From contig CAUYUJ010014338.1 in the NCBI GenBank assembly GCA_963575745.1, forward strand, positions 173,501-237,500: a DNA stretch of 64,000 bases, read 5' to 3'. A program made the translations under genes and the position numbers. The stretch comes from Prorocentrum cordatum (Eukaryota; Sar; Dinophyceae; Prorocentrales; Prorocentraceae). Positions 21,861 through 33,600 of this stretch are shown piece by piece. How positions within the stretch are numbered: the first letter of the stretch is position 1; each line of letters starts with the position of its first letter. Below the pieces are notes generated by a model. It did not search any database, was not told the origin of the DNA, and worked only from the letters and a program-made list of their open reading frames with translations.

Positions 21861-24800
21861 TCTCGGGGGAGTCCGCATCTACGGGGGCGGTGGGTGGCTC
21901 GGGTTCAGTCCGTCGGGTGGCCATGGATTGACCGACCCTCGAGAACCGAGGCGGGCGAGACGAGGCGAACAGCATGCGAAGCGCCCGCGCTCGTTGAGGG
22001 TTGCGGGTGAACTGCCCATTTCGCACACCAGTTGTATTTCTTAGCCAACTGATTGTTTGCCATGCGCTATGACGTAGCTGAGTCTGTCCAGTTCGACGAT
22101 CGAAATACGGGGTACGAAATCCGATGCACGCAGCTAGATTTCGGCCCCGCCACTGGGCACGAAAGACCTCGATCCATAGTTACCCCCAGCGCCTCAAAAC
22201 AGCTGCATGCAGCTGGGTCGCCACCTACATCCCCCTTTGCTACGCCCTCTTTCGTCGACGGTCGTCTGTTTTCCCCGTCGTCCCCGTCGAGGTCTGGGAA
22301 TCGAGGATCCAGGGTCGAGGATCATCCTTTTGGGGCCTCCGTGAGCCTGCGGGGGTCCCTCCCGAGGTCTCAAAGCGGAGAACTTTGGAGACCTCTGGAG
22401 ATCCCGGGAGGTCGTCTTTGTCGTCGGCGGCGACGCCATCTTCGTCGTCGTCGTCGTTTTCAGCGTCGTCGTCGTTCAAGACGTTGGCGTCGCCGTCGTC
22501 GTTGTCATTCGCGACGTTGGCGTCGCCATCGTCGTCGTCGTTCGCGACGTTGGTGCCGCCGTCGTCGTCGTCGTCGGAGGAGGAGGAGGAGGAGGAAGAG
22601 GAGGAGGATAATCAGGAGGAGGAGGAGGAGGAGGAGGAAGAGGAGGAGGAAAAGAAAGGGAGGCAGAGGAGAGGGAGAAGGGAGGAGCACCAGGATGGGT
22701 CCAGTAGGAGGGATGGCGTGCTCCCGCTGAGCTGGCATTCGGAAGCTTCGGATGGCATTCGGAAGCTTCCGATGGCAGTGACAGCTCCCTTGTCGCATGG
22801 CGCCACGGCCTGGAAAAGGCTCGGAAGCGGCTGTGCTGCGACGGCCCTGGAAGCCAAACCGCCTGCGTTGGAGGGGATGAGGTGGGAGCTTGCGAGAACT
22901 CGGGGAGGAGGAACACAATTTTTTTCTCCACCGCGCCTTCAGCCCGCAGGATGTCACACGCGGCACCGCCGCGGTGCCCCGCGCGCCCGGCCGGCGGGCG
23001 AGCCCGACCGGACTACACGGGGAAAAAGGCCCCGCCCCACAGGCAGGCGGGAGGTTCCAACCGAACGGAGCCGACCCCGCGAAGGGGGAGGCCGAACGGC
23101 AGGGCCACCCGCACGCCCAAGGGGCAGGGCAAAAAAGGACTCGGACCCCGGGACCCACGACGACGACGACGACGACGACGAAACGACGACGACAACGACA
23201 CGACACGACGGGGAGACGGACCGCCAGTCCCGCCCCAAGGCGGCGAACGCAGGGGGAGAAACCCTGCGCCGCCCTGGGGGAGGCCCCGGGACCTGGCAGC
23301 CCCCCCTGGGAAAGGGGACCCCGCTTATGGGGGCCGTCCCAGGGGAGCGGGGGCTTTTCGCCCCTCGGGCCCGGCGCTCCCCGCCTGCGCCAGGGAGGAG
23401 GAACACAAGGAGGAGGAGGAGGAGGAGGAGGAGGAGGAGGAGGAGGAGGAGGGCGTCGACTGAGGAAGCAGGGGGAGGAGGAGGAGCAAGAGGACCTGGG
23501 CCTCTCTCCATGCTCCTCGCCGCTGTCGCGCAGACCTCGCCTGGCAGGGTTGTAGGGCCTCTGTTGTCCATACATGCCGCTCGGAAGAGGTAGGCAGACT
23601 GACCCAAGGCTGGAGGGCGTGGGCGGGTTGAGAAGATCGCTCCCTGGCCGGGTCATGCGTCGACGCGCCTGGCATGTCACTAGTGACGAGCACATCCATA
23701 TCCAAGCACTCGTGGGAGTTACAGCCAGGCGCGGCCCCAAGGATACGCAGCCGCATGGACACGTTCCACGCGGGGCACCTGAGCAGAGCCAGCCTCTCCT
23801 CCTCCTCCTCCTACTCCTCCTCCCCCTTCTCCTCCTGCTCCTCATGGCGGGGAGAGGAGGCCGAGGACGTGTGCCTCGCCCACGAAGTGTCCAAGAGACA
23901 AATCCCTGACATCCTGGCGTAACAACTTTTTGGCAACGGGCGGTCTTGCCTTGTGTCGGGCCCAAGGTCCTCACAGAGCGATCCGACTCGAAAGGTGCCG
24001 CAGAAAGATGGGGCCCAGGGCTCCGATCGAGTTTCGGTTTCACAATGTTGCAAATTGTTCGTGACGTCGGATATCAGGGTTGCGGGCCCTGGCTGGTTAC
24101 TTACGATCGTGGCACTGCGCAGTATCATGAGCATACCGACATGATGCAGTCGACTACAAGTAGCTTGAACGGCTGACTTACTCACACGGCAATGGCAGCA
24201 CGGGCGTGAAGGCAAGCTCAAGAGCGCCCAACGATATAATGTGTCGCTGAGAGGTGCCCGCTCCCCCCGCTCCCTCCCAAAATCTTGACGCGCTGATTTC
24301 GGCACATGCGCAACTGTGGGAGAGGGCACAAACGACCCGGTAACATATTGCTTATCGCAGCGGTGACGAGCACGCATCGCGTCCGTAGCCTAAGCGGGGA
24401 CGCTGCTGAGCGAATTCTTCGCAAACTGGTGGGAGATAGAAAAGAGCGGCGAAACGGGTAAGAAGCCCAATGCCGAACAACAAATGCTTTCTACACTCGA
24501 CAGCAGCGACAATTGGGCAGACAACTTGTCGTTTCAAATGGACACAAACCACGGCGACAACGACAGCAAGTTCTGATAAACATAGGCAAGGTTTGGTTCC
24601 GGTCTTCGTCAGCATTCTTTCCGTACCCAGCTCGGTCCTCTAAGCTTATTGCCCCAATAACAATGAGATGCCGAACATTCCAAGCTCTGAGAAGTCGGCT
24701 GGGCAGGGAGCCGCCCCACCGAGCGTGCGCTGGCACGAGGCGCGGGAGGAGCCCCCCTGCGTCCGCCACGAAGCGCACGACGGACCCAAGAGATCCGACA

Positions 24801-25328
24801 CCCGGGAGTCCAGACACCACTCATGAGGCTGGTCTTTAACCTGAGTCGTTCTCTGACGTTCCTGGAGCCTGGAGGCGGCCTTTGCCAGCCGAGAGCTGCA
24901 GAACAGCTCCGTCCTGACTTTTCCCAGGCGTTGGATGCCTGGGCGCGGACCAAGACATCCTCTTTAGTGTCTTTGTTCCCAATGTGGTCTGGACTCCATC
25001 CCCAGGGCCAGCGTCTCATTCCTGGATGTTTTGTTGACGGTCCCAGAGCCTGGCGAGCGCCCCCGCAGGCCGAAATTCGGCAAAAAACTCCGCCGTGAGA
25101 TAGTATCGCGCCTCGAGGGTGGCCAGGCAAATATCGACCCCCCAACCTATCAGCGGGAACGATCAAAGCGGATCCAGCCGTGGCGACGAGATGCCCGGCC
25201 GAAACTCAAAAACCGCCGACTTGCCTCAAACCTCGAACCTCGGAGCTCGATCCTCGAACCTCGATCCTGAGGCGTTGGATGCCTGGGTGCGGACGACCGA
25301 CGACCGACGGCGGCGCGGCGGCTCCCAC
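21861..25328. other. low-repeat region with triplet microsatellites, no gene assigned
   Basis: If the SNF2 gene continues on the minus strand, this is downstream intron. Simple repeats: (GTC)n about 22,430-22,580, (GGA)n about 22,577-22,670, (CGA)n about 23,158-23,215, (GGA)n about 23,398-23,455 and (CTC)n about 23,795-23,845. Long frames at 22,124-23,593 (plus) and 22,505-24,043 (minus) are built on these tracts and contain Ser/Glu or Pro/Ser runs. I looked for further SNF2 motifs (MLRR, VLVFSQ, TRAGGLG, QxxGRxxRxGQ) and saw none. Confidence 0.5.
24920..25300. repeat. paired GGCGTTGGATGCCTGGG repeat
   Basis: GGCGTTGGATGCCTGGG with CGGAC shortly after occurs at about 24,928 and 25,271. Between the copies lies one LTVLAPGE-type element (see findings). 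Confidence 0.6.
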
Positions 25329-25432
25329 CGCGGCGCCACGAAGACGAGAAGGCTCCAGAGCTCGCGCAAGGAATTCTGTAGTGGCGTGCCCGTCAGCAGG
25401 AGCCGGCGCCGGCACGGCAAGGAGTGGCAGAC
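25329..25432 (-). CDS. SNF2-family ATPase, exon with TGTPLQN motif
   Basis: This minus-strand segment encodes [19 protein letters not shown] (within 25,403-25,340), the SNF2 helicase motif III and its following helix, which couples ATP hydrolysis to DNA translocation. It starts after an AG acceptor (CTTGGCAG, 25,440-25,433) and ends before a GT donor (GTGGGAG, from 25,328), with start phase 0 and end phase 2. Placed after the DEGH exon at 41.95 kb it restores the family spacing, with 28 residues from the D of DEGH to the T of TGTP. Such proteins are nuclear ATPases that remodel chromatin or act in repair; which subfamily this is cannot be decided from two exons. I found no downstream exon, so the gene may continue beyond the window or be a relic. 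Confidence 0.85.
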
Positions 25433-26395
25433 CTGCCAAGGTTAGTTTTTCCACCGCGAAACGCAACTCCAGGCCGCACGCATCCACCGGCAATGCGAAA
25501 TCAAATTCACTGCCACTAAAAGAACGCACCGTCGCAGGCATAAAGGGGGGACACGAAGGCGAAGGGGCAAGAGCACTGTGCGACGATCCTTTGCGATCCC
25601 CCCAATGTTAGGCCTGCCACGGGGGGGAGAACCAACGGCCGAGGATCCCTGACATCCTCTCGCGCGATCAACCAGCATCGCATCGGCAAGTCGGATCGAA
25701 TCGAAAGGTGCTTCGGACCAGACTGCATCGGCACTAAGTCGAAATCGAATCGGTTTGCCTATGCATGGATGCGCAAAAACACCATGCGAGCATCGGGCCG
25801 CATCGGATCGTTAGAACATCGGACTCGAATCGGAGCAGGCCAGTCAACATCGACATCAAATTTGATCGGTCGGATCAAAATCGACGGAGAGCTCCGCCAA
25901 TTTTCGGCATCCTGGGGCCCTCGCCGGGCGCCAGGACCGTCAAGAAACGACTATTTGTGAAAAGCAAATGCCGGGGATGGGGCTTCAGACATCTGGGTAA
26001 ACACTTTGAAAACCGAAGGAGGATGTCTGGGGAGGGTCGAAGTATACCGGCCAGAGTGAAGACCGCCCAAATAGGGTCACAGTAGACGGGGTCGGCGAAA
26101 CGCGCCGCATCGGCGATGCACCGGCGATGCATCGCCATCGCGATCCAGCATAACTGCCAGGGGGTATACCCCTCATCGCCTCTGATATTTACCATTTCGC
26201 GCTGAGACTATCAAGTCCAGCGTCGTCTAGCATGAGGGCGTGCCGCGGGAGAGAGTGATCAGAACTTGAGGTCGCTCCTGTCGGGCAGGTCTTGTCCACC
26301 TCCCTGATCTCCCGCGGCTCGAGCCGTGGACATGTTGAACGGTCTGGCACCCATGCCAAGAGTGCCCGCCCTCTGCCTCGCCATAGTCATCGGCG
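25433..26395. other. intron sequence, no gene seen
   Basis: Rich in GCATCGG / CGGATCG strings between about 25,690 and 25,890. One LTVLAPGE-type element lies on the minus strand near 25,896-25,945. Confidence 0.5.
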
Positions 26396-26405
26396 GGCTG
26401 CTACT

Positions 26406-27181
26406 TCACCTCCAACTACATACTTTGACAGGGTCACCTGTAACAACTTCACCCAGGCACATTGCAGGCATGAGAATCGCTTGACCTTTGGTAAGACTGC
26501 GCAGTTCTCTGGCGCCCCTGAGTGCAGCCTCTTCGCGCCACTCTAACCACTGCTGGTTAGACTCCTTCTCCATGCCTGTCTGCGCAGCCTCAAAATACAC
26601 GGCAATGTCTTCGGCGAGCTATCTCACATTGCTGCCGACCCTCGGCATTTGTCGAACTGCGCCTCGTGATTGCGTCACTGCGCTCACCAGTCTGCCACTG
26701 AGCCCTTGTTCAAGACACTGCACCGAGAAGAACATGTCGACTCCTACAGAGCACTCCTCCATGCGATCGGTACCATGGCACAGCTGAACGATCGTGCTTG
26801 GACTTGTTGTCTGCAGTTGCCACCATTTTGATACAACGCTAATTTCCGCGTCGCCCTTGGTCTCGCAACTAACGTCCACCCATCTCGGCGACAAGTTGCG
26901 CGAGCTCCAGCCCCTTGAACTCCGCGTCTGCGTTGACCGCGATGCTCTTGGCAGCCGTCGCAGCAAACTTGGCCCACGTTTTCGAAAGGAAGGCCCATGC
27001 GACTGGCACCTCGCTGTGCTCGTTGGTTGCCACGTCCGAGCAGGCCTGCGGTTACGCGCACAGATCGCTCCGGTCGGTTGGAAGAGAGGGCGGCCCCACC
27101 ACCGGCACTAATGGCAGCGGTGGTGCCACCGTGCGCAAGAAATCGCACGACTGGTCTGCGAGGTCTACGCGCCCAACGCAC
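26406..27181 (-). pseudogene. decayed coding remnant, possibly LINE ORF2 linker
   Basis: On the minus strand, 26,600-26,406 reads as a balanced frame with NQQWLEWREEAALRGAREL followed by a V-T-G-D-P-V string. Upstream, about 27,045-26,900, another frame contains AKFAATAAKSIAVNADAEF and then a stop. The combination W-x2-W-x4-AL-x-GA then VTGDPV reminds me of the region between endonuclease and reverse transcriptase in dinoflagellate LINE-like elements, but I cannot see endonuclease or reverse transcriptase catalytic motifs. Stops and frame changes separate the pieces. It could equally be exons of an unrelated gene. Confidence 0.3.
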
Positions 27182-27324
27182 GCCAGCCTCAACTCCACGA
27201 AAACCTCTACAGCGGCAACATTAAGCGATGAAGTCAACGTAACGGTGCCGAACGACCATTCACTGTCCCTGGGTGCGTGGCTGAAGTGGGGTTCCGCGGT
27301 GTGGAGCGTTGTTTTGTGTTGCGG

Positions 27325-27545
27325 TCGTCGTCCCACTCGCGACCCGGCCGCGACCCGCGCGCGAACCGCCCGCGACCCGGCAGCGACCCGCCCGCGATCC
27401 TTCCGCGATCTTTCCGCGACCCGCTCGCGACCCGCCCGCGACCCGCCCGCAACCCGCCCGCGACCCGCCCGCGACCCGCACGCGACCTACCCACCGCGAG
27501 GCCCAATAGCGACCCGCACGCGACCCAGCCGAGACCCGCCCCGCG
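27325..27545. repeat. GACCCGCCCGC imperfect ~10-bp array
   Basis: About 20 copies of CGCGACCCGCC with small changes. The Arg/Gly-rich minus frames here (RAGRGRVAGGS repeated) are products of the array. Confidence 0.85.
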
Positions 27546-28289
27546 CTGGCCCCCTCGCTCATATCCGCATCTGCGGGGTGCCACTGTCAGCAGTATTACT
27601 GGAATCTGTGCCACCTCTGCATGCCGCTTGCGCTGGCACTGCCATTGTCATGATTGCCAGTCGAGGAGAACCTGATTGGTCCAGCATGCTTGCGCTCGTT
27701 CCAGTCTGGCCCTGCTACGCATGGCCCCCGGGTACTAGTGATGCGCCTTCCCACCTCTCAGGATCGCAACGATTTTCCCCGGCAGTGCCTACCCCATCTT
27801 TGAGATGCGCACGACATGTTGTAGCCCACGCTGGAGAGGAACAGGATCGCAAACCTCGGGCTCTCGAAGTTCCAGGTCGTCTCTTTCAAATGCAGCAGAG
27901 CCCGCATGCGGCCGCGCAGTCGTTGCCTGACACGGCGCTGCAATCACCTTCCATCCACGATTGCTTAACTGCCCGTCAGTAACGCATCTCGACGTTGCTC
28001 TCATTTCTCGTTGAAGCCAATCTCCTGGGCCAATGGAACATGCGAACAGGATCGAACTCGCTCCTGGAAGGTATTTCTCCCGCCGCTGGTGTTGAACAGC
28101 TCGATGTGGTAGAAACCTCAATGCGCCCTGGGCTGCGGAACTGTCTGCGGTCGGCCGAGGGGCAGCTCTGGCCCAGGAGCGCGCGCAGTAGCAAGCCCAC
28201 CGTCTGGAATGCTGCCACCATTGCCTGGCGACGGTTCGCCGCGCGCATCGTCGCACCACCCCCCTGCTCGGCGTCGGTTGCGCAACTTA
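27546..28289. other. intron sequence, no gene seen
   Basis: Frames are open on both strands for 100-250 codons, with no recognisable domain. Confidence 0.4.
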
Positions 28290-28960
28290 CCTGGCTCGAG
28301 TGGGTCAGGCAGCCGAGACCCGCTCGCCGATGGCAGCGCCTGCTTACCTCCGCAGTTCGGCTTCCGCAGGGACGCCTGCTCTTTGCGAGCTCCCCCCCTC
28401 TGCCCCCAGCCGATTCCCCCCCGCGAGTTTCGCGGGGATGGGGCCTCAGCCTGCTCTGCTCACGGGTGATTCTAGCGTCGAAGACGGAGCGCGCTGCCGC
28501 CGTCCATCCATGGGAAATAGCCGCGGTCGGCCCTCCCTTGCATCTCCACAAATCATGGGATCGAGAGCTGGAACGCCTGCTTCGCGCGCGTTATCTCCCC
28601 AAGCCCCAGCCGATTCTCGCCTCCGAATTCCGCGAGGATGCAGCCCCAGCTTTCTGAGACAGAGTGCTCCGCGCCCGACCACCCGCGCTCCGATGCAGAT
28701 CATCGCGAACATCGCCATGATGCAATGGAACGTTTGAAGGGCCACCTGCTTCGCGCGTTCTCTCCCCCTGCTCCACCAGCTGATTCCCGCGTGCCGAATT
28801 CCACGGGACTTGGGCCTCAGCGCCCTGCAGAGCTGGTGGGTCGAGCAACCGAGGCAACGCACTCCGCGCCATCCCATCCACATTTCGACGCGCTTGCCGC
28901 GGTCGGCCCCGACGATCGTTGCATCCTTGATCGTTTGGCAAGGATGCTCCCCGCATGCGC
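28290..28960. repeat. ~180-bp imperfect repeat, three copies
   Basis: CGCCTGCTCTTTGCGAGC, CCCCAGCCGATTC and a CCGCGAG-TT-CGCG string recur near 28,370, 28,570 and 28,742. Spacers share GCGGTCGGCCC. Confidence 0.6.
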
Positions 28961-29225
28961 GTCGACGCAGTAGAGTGAAGTATACGAGCTGCTCCGCCGA
29001 TCGCTTCGCGCCCGAGTAGCTTCCCGTCGAACCCGTCGCTGAGTTTTGGCCACTTGGCGCGTGCACTCCTTGAATGTAAGCTATCGAGGTCCTGGCCATT
29101 TCCGGCTTGGGCCAGCGCGCGCTGCTCTTCCTCGCCAAGTCAATATATAAGGTCCTCTTGGTTGACTCGCTGGCGCCTGCGACTGGCATTCCGACGTCAG
29201 GCCTGCCAGAATGATTTCTCCAAGC

Positions 29226-29510
29226 CGCAGAACGTTTGAAAACCGATGTTTTGATAATGTCGCGCAAAAGCAACCATCCTGGCGCTGCCCAGCAAGACTT
29301 GAACTTCTCATGCTGGACGTCCTCAACTTCGACGTCGAGGGCTGGCCCAGCTACGAGGGCAGCGTCGCCATCTGGACCTATGGGCTCAGCTGCGCGCTTG
29401 AGCTTCAACTTTGAGGCCTGCAGCACAGCTTCATAACTGAGATGCCAGATGCGACACTTGACCAGGTTGGGGTCGAGAGTCGCACAGCTAGGTATGCTTA
29501 CTGATGTTTA
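29226..29510 (-). pseudogene. unrecognised coding-like segment 1
   Basis: A minus-strand frame from about 29,510 reads CATLDPNLVKCRIWHLSYEA, then KLKLKRAAEPIGPDGDAA and an acidic stretch. Composition is balanced and amphipathic, unlike the repeat-derived frames nearby. The frame stays open to 28,446, but the part inside the 180-bp repeats is unlikely to be native. No family is recognised. Confidence 0.3.
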
Positions 29511-29559
29511 TGTATATCATATCCAAGATCTCGTCGTGATCAAAATCACCTTAGACGCG

Positions 29560-29800
29560 TAATGTCCTGGTAGCCGTTCACTCCAAGACGGGTAGTTGCC
29601 AGGTCACTGCCAGCCGCGATCAGCATGTCTCTGAGCTTCGCGTAGTTGTGGCTGCAAGCGCGGCCTCACGCCTGGAAATCGAATGGCGTGTCCCTGCAGT
29701 TCTTGATCATGTGACTGGTCTTGGCCCTGTCGGGATTCAGGCCACTCGCCCGCGTGCGCCAGGCGGCGGGACTTCGATGCGCGAGGGAAGTGTTCTGCAA
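29560..29800 (-). pseudogene. unrecognised coding-like segment 2
   Basis: On the minus strand about 29,760-29,580 reads HMIKNCRDTPFDFQA, a TGA stop, then GRACSHNYAKLRDMLIAAGS and LGVNGYQDI. The single in-frame stop in otherwise protein-like sequence suggests a decayed exon. It lies upstream of segment 1 on the same strand. No family is recognised. Confidence 0.3.
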
Positions 29801-30430
29801 AAGCAGCATCAGATCTGGAAAAAGGAAAAACAAGAAACATTACACCATGCTCTGAAAAAAGGGGGCGCGTCGCTCACGAGCGACAAAGAGAACGAGACAA
29901 TTCCAATCCAACGGCGGCTACTATTCTGGGCGCCGTCCGGATAATCGCCCACACACTTCGAATTAAACCCATGCGTGAATTGCAAGGTCGGCCCAGCAAC
30001 CGAAGCCGCCACCGATGATGCCATCTACTGAAGTTACCTGAACTTCTTGCTGTCACCTCCGATGTTCTGGACCATCTCGTCCGCCACGGTGTTGGTGCTG
30101 TCCATGTTCGCGTTCACTGCGGTCTGTCCTCGTCCGCTCGTTGGTGCTCTCCGAGCTGGACTCGTGAAGTCCGAGGCCCGCCTTCGTGTCAACGACGTCG
30201 GCCTTGAGACTGGTCTCTGTGTTGTCGATGCGCTGCGTGCTTATCTTGGTGCAAGCGATGGGGGGGCGCCTGTGCGGAGGGGGCGGGTGGGGGGCAGGAC
30301 TACCTCCGCCACGGCGAGTGCAGTTGCGATCCCTCTGATCTTCAGGAGACAACTTTCATCTCGCTGAGCTGGAAACGCGCCCTCTCGACGGGCTGAAGCT
30401 ATATCTTGGTGATTCGCGTATCCTTGGCGG

Positions 30431-30431
<1 letters not shown>
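29801..30431. other. intron sequence, no gene seen
   Basis: A charged, coiled-coil-like minus frame near 30,250-30,060 (STQRIDNTETSLKADVVDT) is interrupted by frame changes. It could belong to the remnants downstream. Confidence 0.35.

Positions 30432-30463
<32 letters not shown>
30432..30463. repeat. (CTG)n microsatellite
   Basis: About ten CTG triplets. Confidence 0.95.
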
Positions 30464-30689
30464 CTGACGACTACCATTGGGAGGTCCGCGAACGCTGCGC
30501 GGCGGCACGACATCGGGTGCGCCGCGAATCACATGTTGCGGTTGAAAACGAAAGCTTGCTGTCGCTAGGGCGCTGAAAGGAAAGGATCACGCGTGGCAGC
30601 CGCGCCCGAAGACCTGTGCTTAAAGCCAAGCCACGCGGCTGCGATCAACCTCTAACCGCCAAGGCCCTGCGGGCAGAACTCGAGCCGCA

Positions 30690-30815
30690 ATGGCGACGGA
30701 TGGTGATGATGAGGATAAGGCTGATGGTGGTGATGATGGCGATGAAAGAACGGTGGTGGTAATGATGATGATGCTGATGATGATGGTGATCGTGGTGATG
30801 ATGGTGACGATCGAC
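30690..30815. repeat. GATGATGGTG-rich tract
   Basis: Imperfect GAT/GGT triplets. Confidence 0.8.
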
Positions 30816-31155
30816 TTCCGTTCTGTCTCCCAGAGAAGGTCTTTGCTGCAGGCAGGGGGCAAGGGCGCATATCCCGTCGACCGACGGGCATGCGATAGAC
30901 CACCTGCAGCATCCAAACCTGATCGAGATGATAGGAGACAAAACCGAGAGCGGGAGGGAGAGGCGGGGAGCTTGAGCCACAGTGGTTGCAGCACACACAC
31001 ACCACATTTCGAAACACGCAGCGTGCAGTTATATGATCAAGGTCCATCTTGTCTGCCAGAGAATGTCTTTGCTGCAGGGGGGACAAGGGCGCATATCCCG
31101 TCGACCGACGGGCATGCGAGAGACGACCTGCAGCTGCCAAGCAACGTCGATATGA
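30816..31155. repeat. ~110-bp direct repeat pair with CCCGTCGACCGACGGG palindrome
   Basis: GTCTTTGCTGCAGG, AAGGGCGCATATCCCGTCGA, CCGACGGGCATGCGA and GACCTGCAGC recur with an offset of about 225-230 bp. Each copy holds the palindrome CCCGTCGACCGACGGG (30,873-30,888 and 31,097-31,112), with 7-bp arms and a 2-nt centre. Confidence 0.8.
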
Positions 31156-31261
31156 TATATACCAGGCATACTTGCACCCCCTGGCCATCAGGCCGAACGA
31201 AAAATTCACGAGCGCTAGCAGGCGCAAGGCGAGGCGACTGATACGGGCGTCTCCTGAAGTC

Positions 31262-31823
31262 TCAGCCGCCAAGACTATCCAATCGGAGCCCGACGGACGG
31301 AATCCATTGGAAATCTGCGGAGAGAAAGCCTCCAAGGCACACCGCGACGGCGAGGGTCCAAAGAGGCGGGGTGGGGAGGCCGAGCGCCCCGGCAGCACTG
31401 TTGAAGGCGACGCGCGCCTCCTTCACCAGGAAGTCCCACCGCGGTGCTGCGCCAAGGAGAGCCGCCTTCGGCGCCGCCCAGAGCGGCCACCAAAACGGCC
31501 TGGCCCGTCGCGACGCTCTTCCCGCCCTCCATTGCATTGCTGGTTCTCGACCGCGCCGAGCGGGTAATCCCAATAGCAGGCAGCAAATGGCGCACCGCAG
31601 CCAGCGGCATGCGCCCCGTGGCCACGTCGAAGCCGTCTACGACCAGGGGCGCCAGGAAGGCCGCCAAGATCACGTCGCGTTCCAGCGTGGCCGACCAGAG
31701 CAGCCCCATCACCAGGCACCAGTTGACTAGCCGCTGAGCGCGAGATGCGCAGTGCTTCACCGTCGTGCCGGAGAGGGCCGCGGCCTCGACGAAGCTGAGA
31801 CACCTGCCCTGCCGCTGCGACAC
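31262..31823 (-). pseudogene. DIRS-like tyrosine recombinase, N-terminal part only
   Basis: The frame from 31,823 has SFVEAAALSGTTVKHCASRA, QRLVNWCLVMGLLW and DVILAAFLAPLVVDGFDVAT. This helical pattern resembles the SAM-like DNA-binding domain of tyrosine recombinases, and its place after RNase H supports that reading. A second frame (31,573-31,262) carries further helical sequence ending in a stop. No catalytic Arg, His-x-x-Arg or Tyr box is seen, so the catalytic domain is missing. Confidence 0.45.
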
Positions 31824-31959
31824 CGTCGTCTGAGGCGCAGGCCGCAGGCCTTCGACGAGCCAGCGTCATCGCCCGCTGCGGGCGGCCGCGCCGAGAGACC
31901 ACATGGCGCTCCGCCTGCGGTCGGGCTAGCGGCCTGCCGCTCGGGCCCCGCGAAGAAGC

Positions 31960-32459
31960 CGCCCCGCGACAGGGCGTCGGGCGGGTTAGACTCCGATGGG
32001 CGCCAACCTCCCATGCGCACGGAGGCCCGAAGCTAGGAGCAAAGACGCGAACCTCCTCAGGGGGCGCACGAGGTTCGGCGCCCTCCCGCGTCCTTTGCCG
32101 ACGCTGAGAGCTAGAGCCAAGTTGTCGACGAACAAGACCAGGCGGTGCCCCAAGAGCGGCCCAGACCGTAAAAGATGACGCAGGGCGAACTCCAGAGCAT
32201 CCCCCCAATACTCTAGGATGTTCTTAGGATAGAACACGCGGCTTGAGTGCACTGTCTTCCACTGGGGGCCCTCCAACAGCTGCTTTGGGACCTTTGCGAA
32301 GGAGGGAATGCCGCGCCCAGCGACCAGGGGGCCCTCGAAGTCGGCGACAGCTTCTTCACCCTCGGAGCCCACCGCGATCCCCAAGGGGCCCCTGTCCAGG
32401 CTCCAGTAGATGCCCTTCAGCTCCAGGACGGGCCGCATCGTGCCCGGGACGATCTCCAC
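31960..32459 (-). pseudogene. DIRS-like RNase H region (broken)
   Basis: The frame from 32,459 contains YWGDALEFALRHLLRS (acidic residue on a helix) and HRLVLFVDNLALALSVGKGR (Asp on a strand), the usual second and third acidic positions of an RNase H fold. The end of the domain, WRPSESNPPDALSRG, lies in another frame near 32,008-31,960. It is directly adjacent to the reverse transcriptase, in the DIRS order. Confidence 0.55.
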
Positions 32460-33600
32460 CTAGCGCGTGCTGGCGAGCGGCGATGGCGCCATGGAGCTTG
32501 CACCTCGTCTTTTCAGCGAGGCGCCCGATGTCCGCGACCACGCGCGCAGGCAGCTTACGGCGGCAGACCCCTTATCCCGTAGCCCGTGGAATCCGAAGCC
32601 GCGACGTCGGGGGCCCGCGGGAGGCGCCGCGAGGAGGCCCGCAGAGGCAGCGAAGACAGAACCCAGCGGAGCTCCTTGAGGACAGCACCCCACAACTTCA
32701 TGGGCCCGGCGGATCGCGATCTCGCGAAGGCACAGCATCGCCCAAGTGATGTGACCGATCAAAGTGGACACAGCACGAGGAGTTATCTTACCATGACGCA
32801 AAATTGAACGAATACCCAATCTGAGACGGGCGATGCGACCACAGGGTATTATCATGCTACCTTTTTGCCCGTCAAACTCGAAGCCCGTGAAGATCATCGA
32901 AGCGCGAGCCTCCTGCGCCTCATGCACAGGCAATCCGTGCGAGGCCACCGCGGCTGAGGTGCTCTGCAGCTTGGAATCGGCGAGCTCCTTCGATCCCGCG
33001 ATGACGCAGAAGTTGTCGACGTAGGTGGCCACCGCCCAAGACGTCTGATGCTGCAGAGCGAAGGGCGGGGCCCCGTCCACGATGAAGCGATCAGCCTCAG
33101 CTCCAGCACCCCGAGAGATAATATTGACTAAGGCATCTGGGCAAAAGTGAAGCGCCCAGTTCCAGCCCATCGACGTCGCCAAAATCTCGGGGACCATGCC
33201 CACGTCGATGGGGGGCCCCGTCGTAGCCAAAATCCCGATTCGTGAAGCACGGGAGCGTGAAACGATGAACCAACTCCAACGGAAGCTTCATATGGCACGC
33301 TGAATGTCGGCCGGCGCCACGTAAGCCGCGGCGCCAGCAGCGATCTCCACCCCGGACCAGGCGGCACTCGTAGGTAGCTTCGTGCTGGATGGTTCTGCGA
33401 AGGACATGTTGGCAATGCGAGTGTCGAACACCATCCTGAGCCTTCCGTCCTTCTTGGTTACAAAGAACACCCCTTACCGTCGGCTGCTCTCGGCCTCGAC
33501 GGACACGGAACCGCAGCGCGCCCGCATCATTGAGACGACGTAGATAGTCGGCGTAACGATCGGGGCAGCTCATCAAAAGAGGGTCGACGCATGGCTTGAC
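32460..33600 (-). pseudogene. DIRS-like reverse transcriptase (broken)
   Basis: The upstream part has FFVTKKDGRLRMVFDTRIAN (33,470-33,408), the finger region and motif 1-2 of a reverse transcriptase, followed by AYVAPADIQRA with the first catalytic Asp. The palm continues in another frame with MKLPLELVHRFTLP and then in a third frame with ATYVDNFCVIAG (33,023-32,988). The usual YxDD is YVDN here (Asp 33,015-33,017, Asn 33,012-33,014). At least two frameshifts separate these parts. Copying RNA to DNA would be the role of an intact relative. Confidence 0.7.

Noticed and set aside
22124-24043. 489-codon plus frame and 512-codon minus frame
   Set aside because: Both run through GTC and GGA microsatellites, with Ser and Glu or Pro runs and no domain. 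They overlap each other almost completely.
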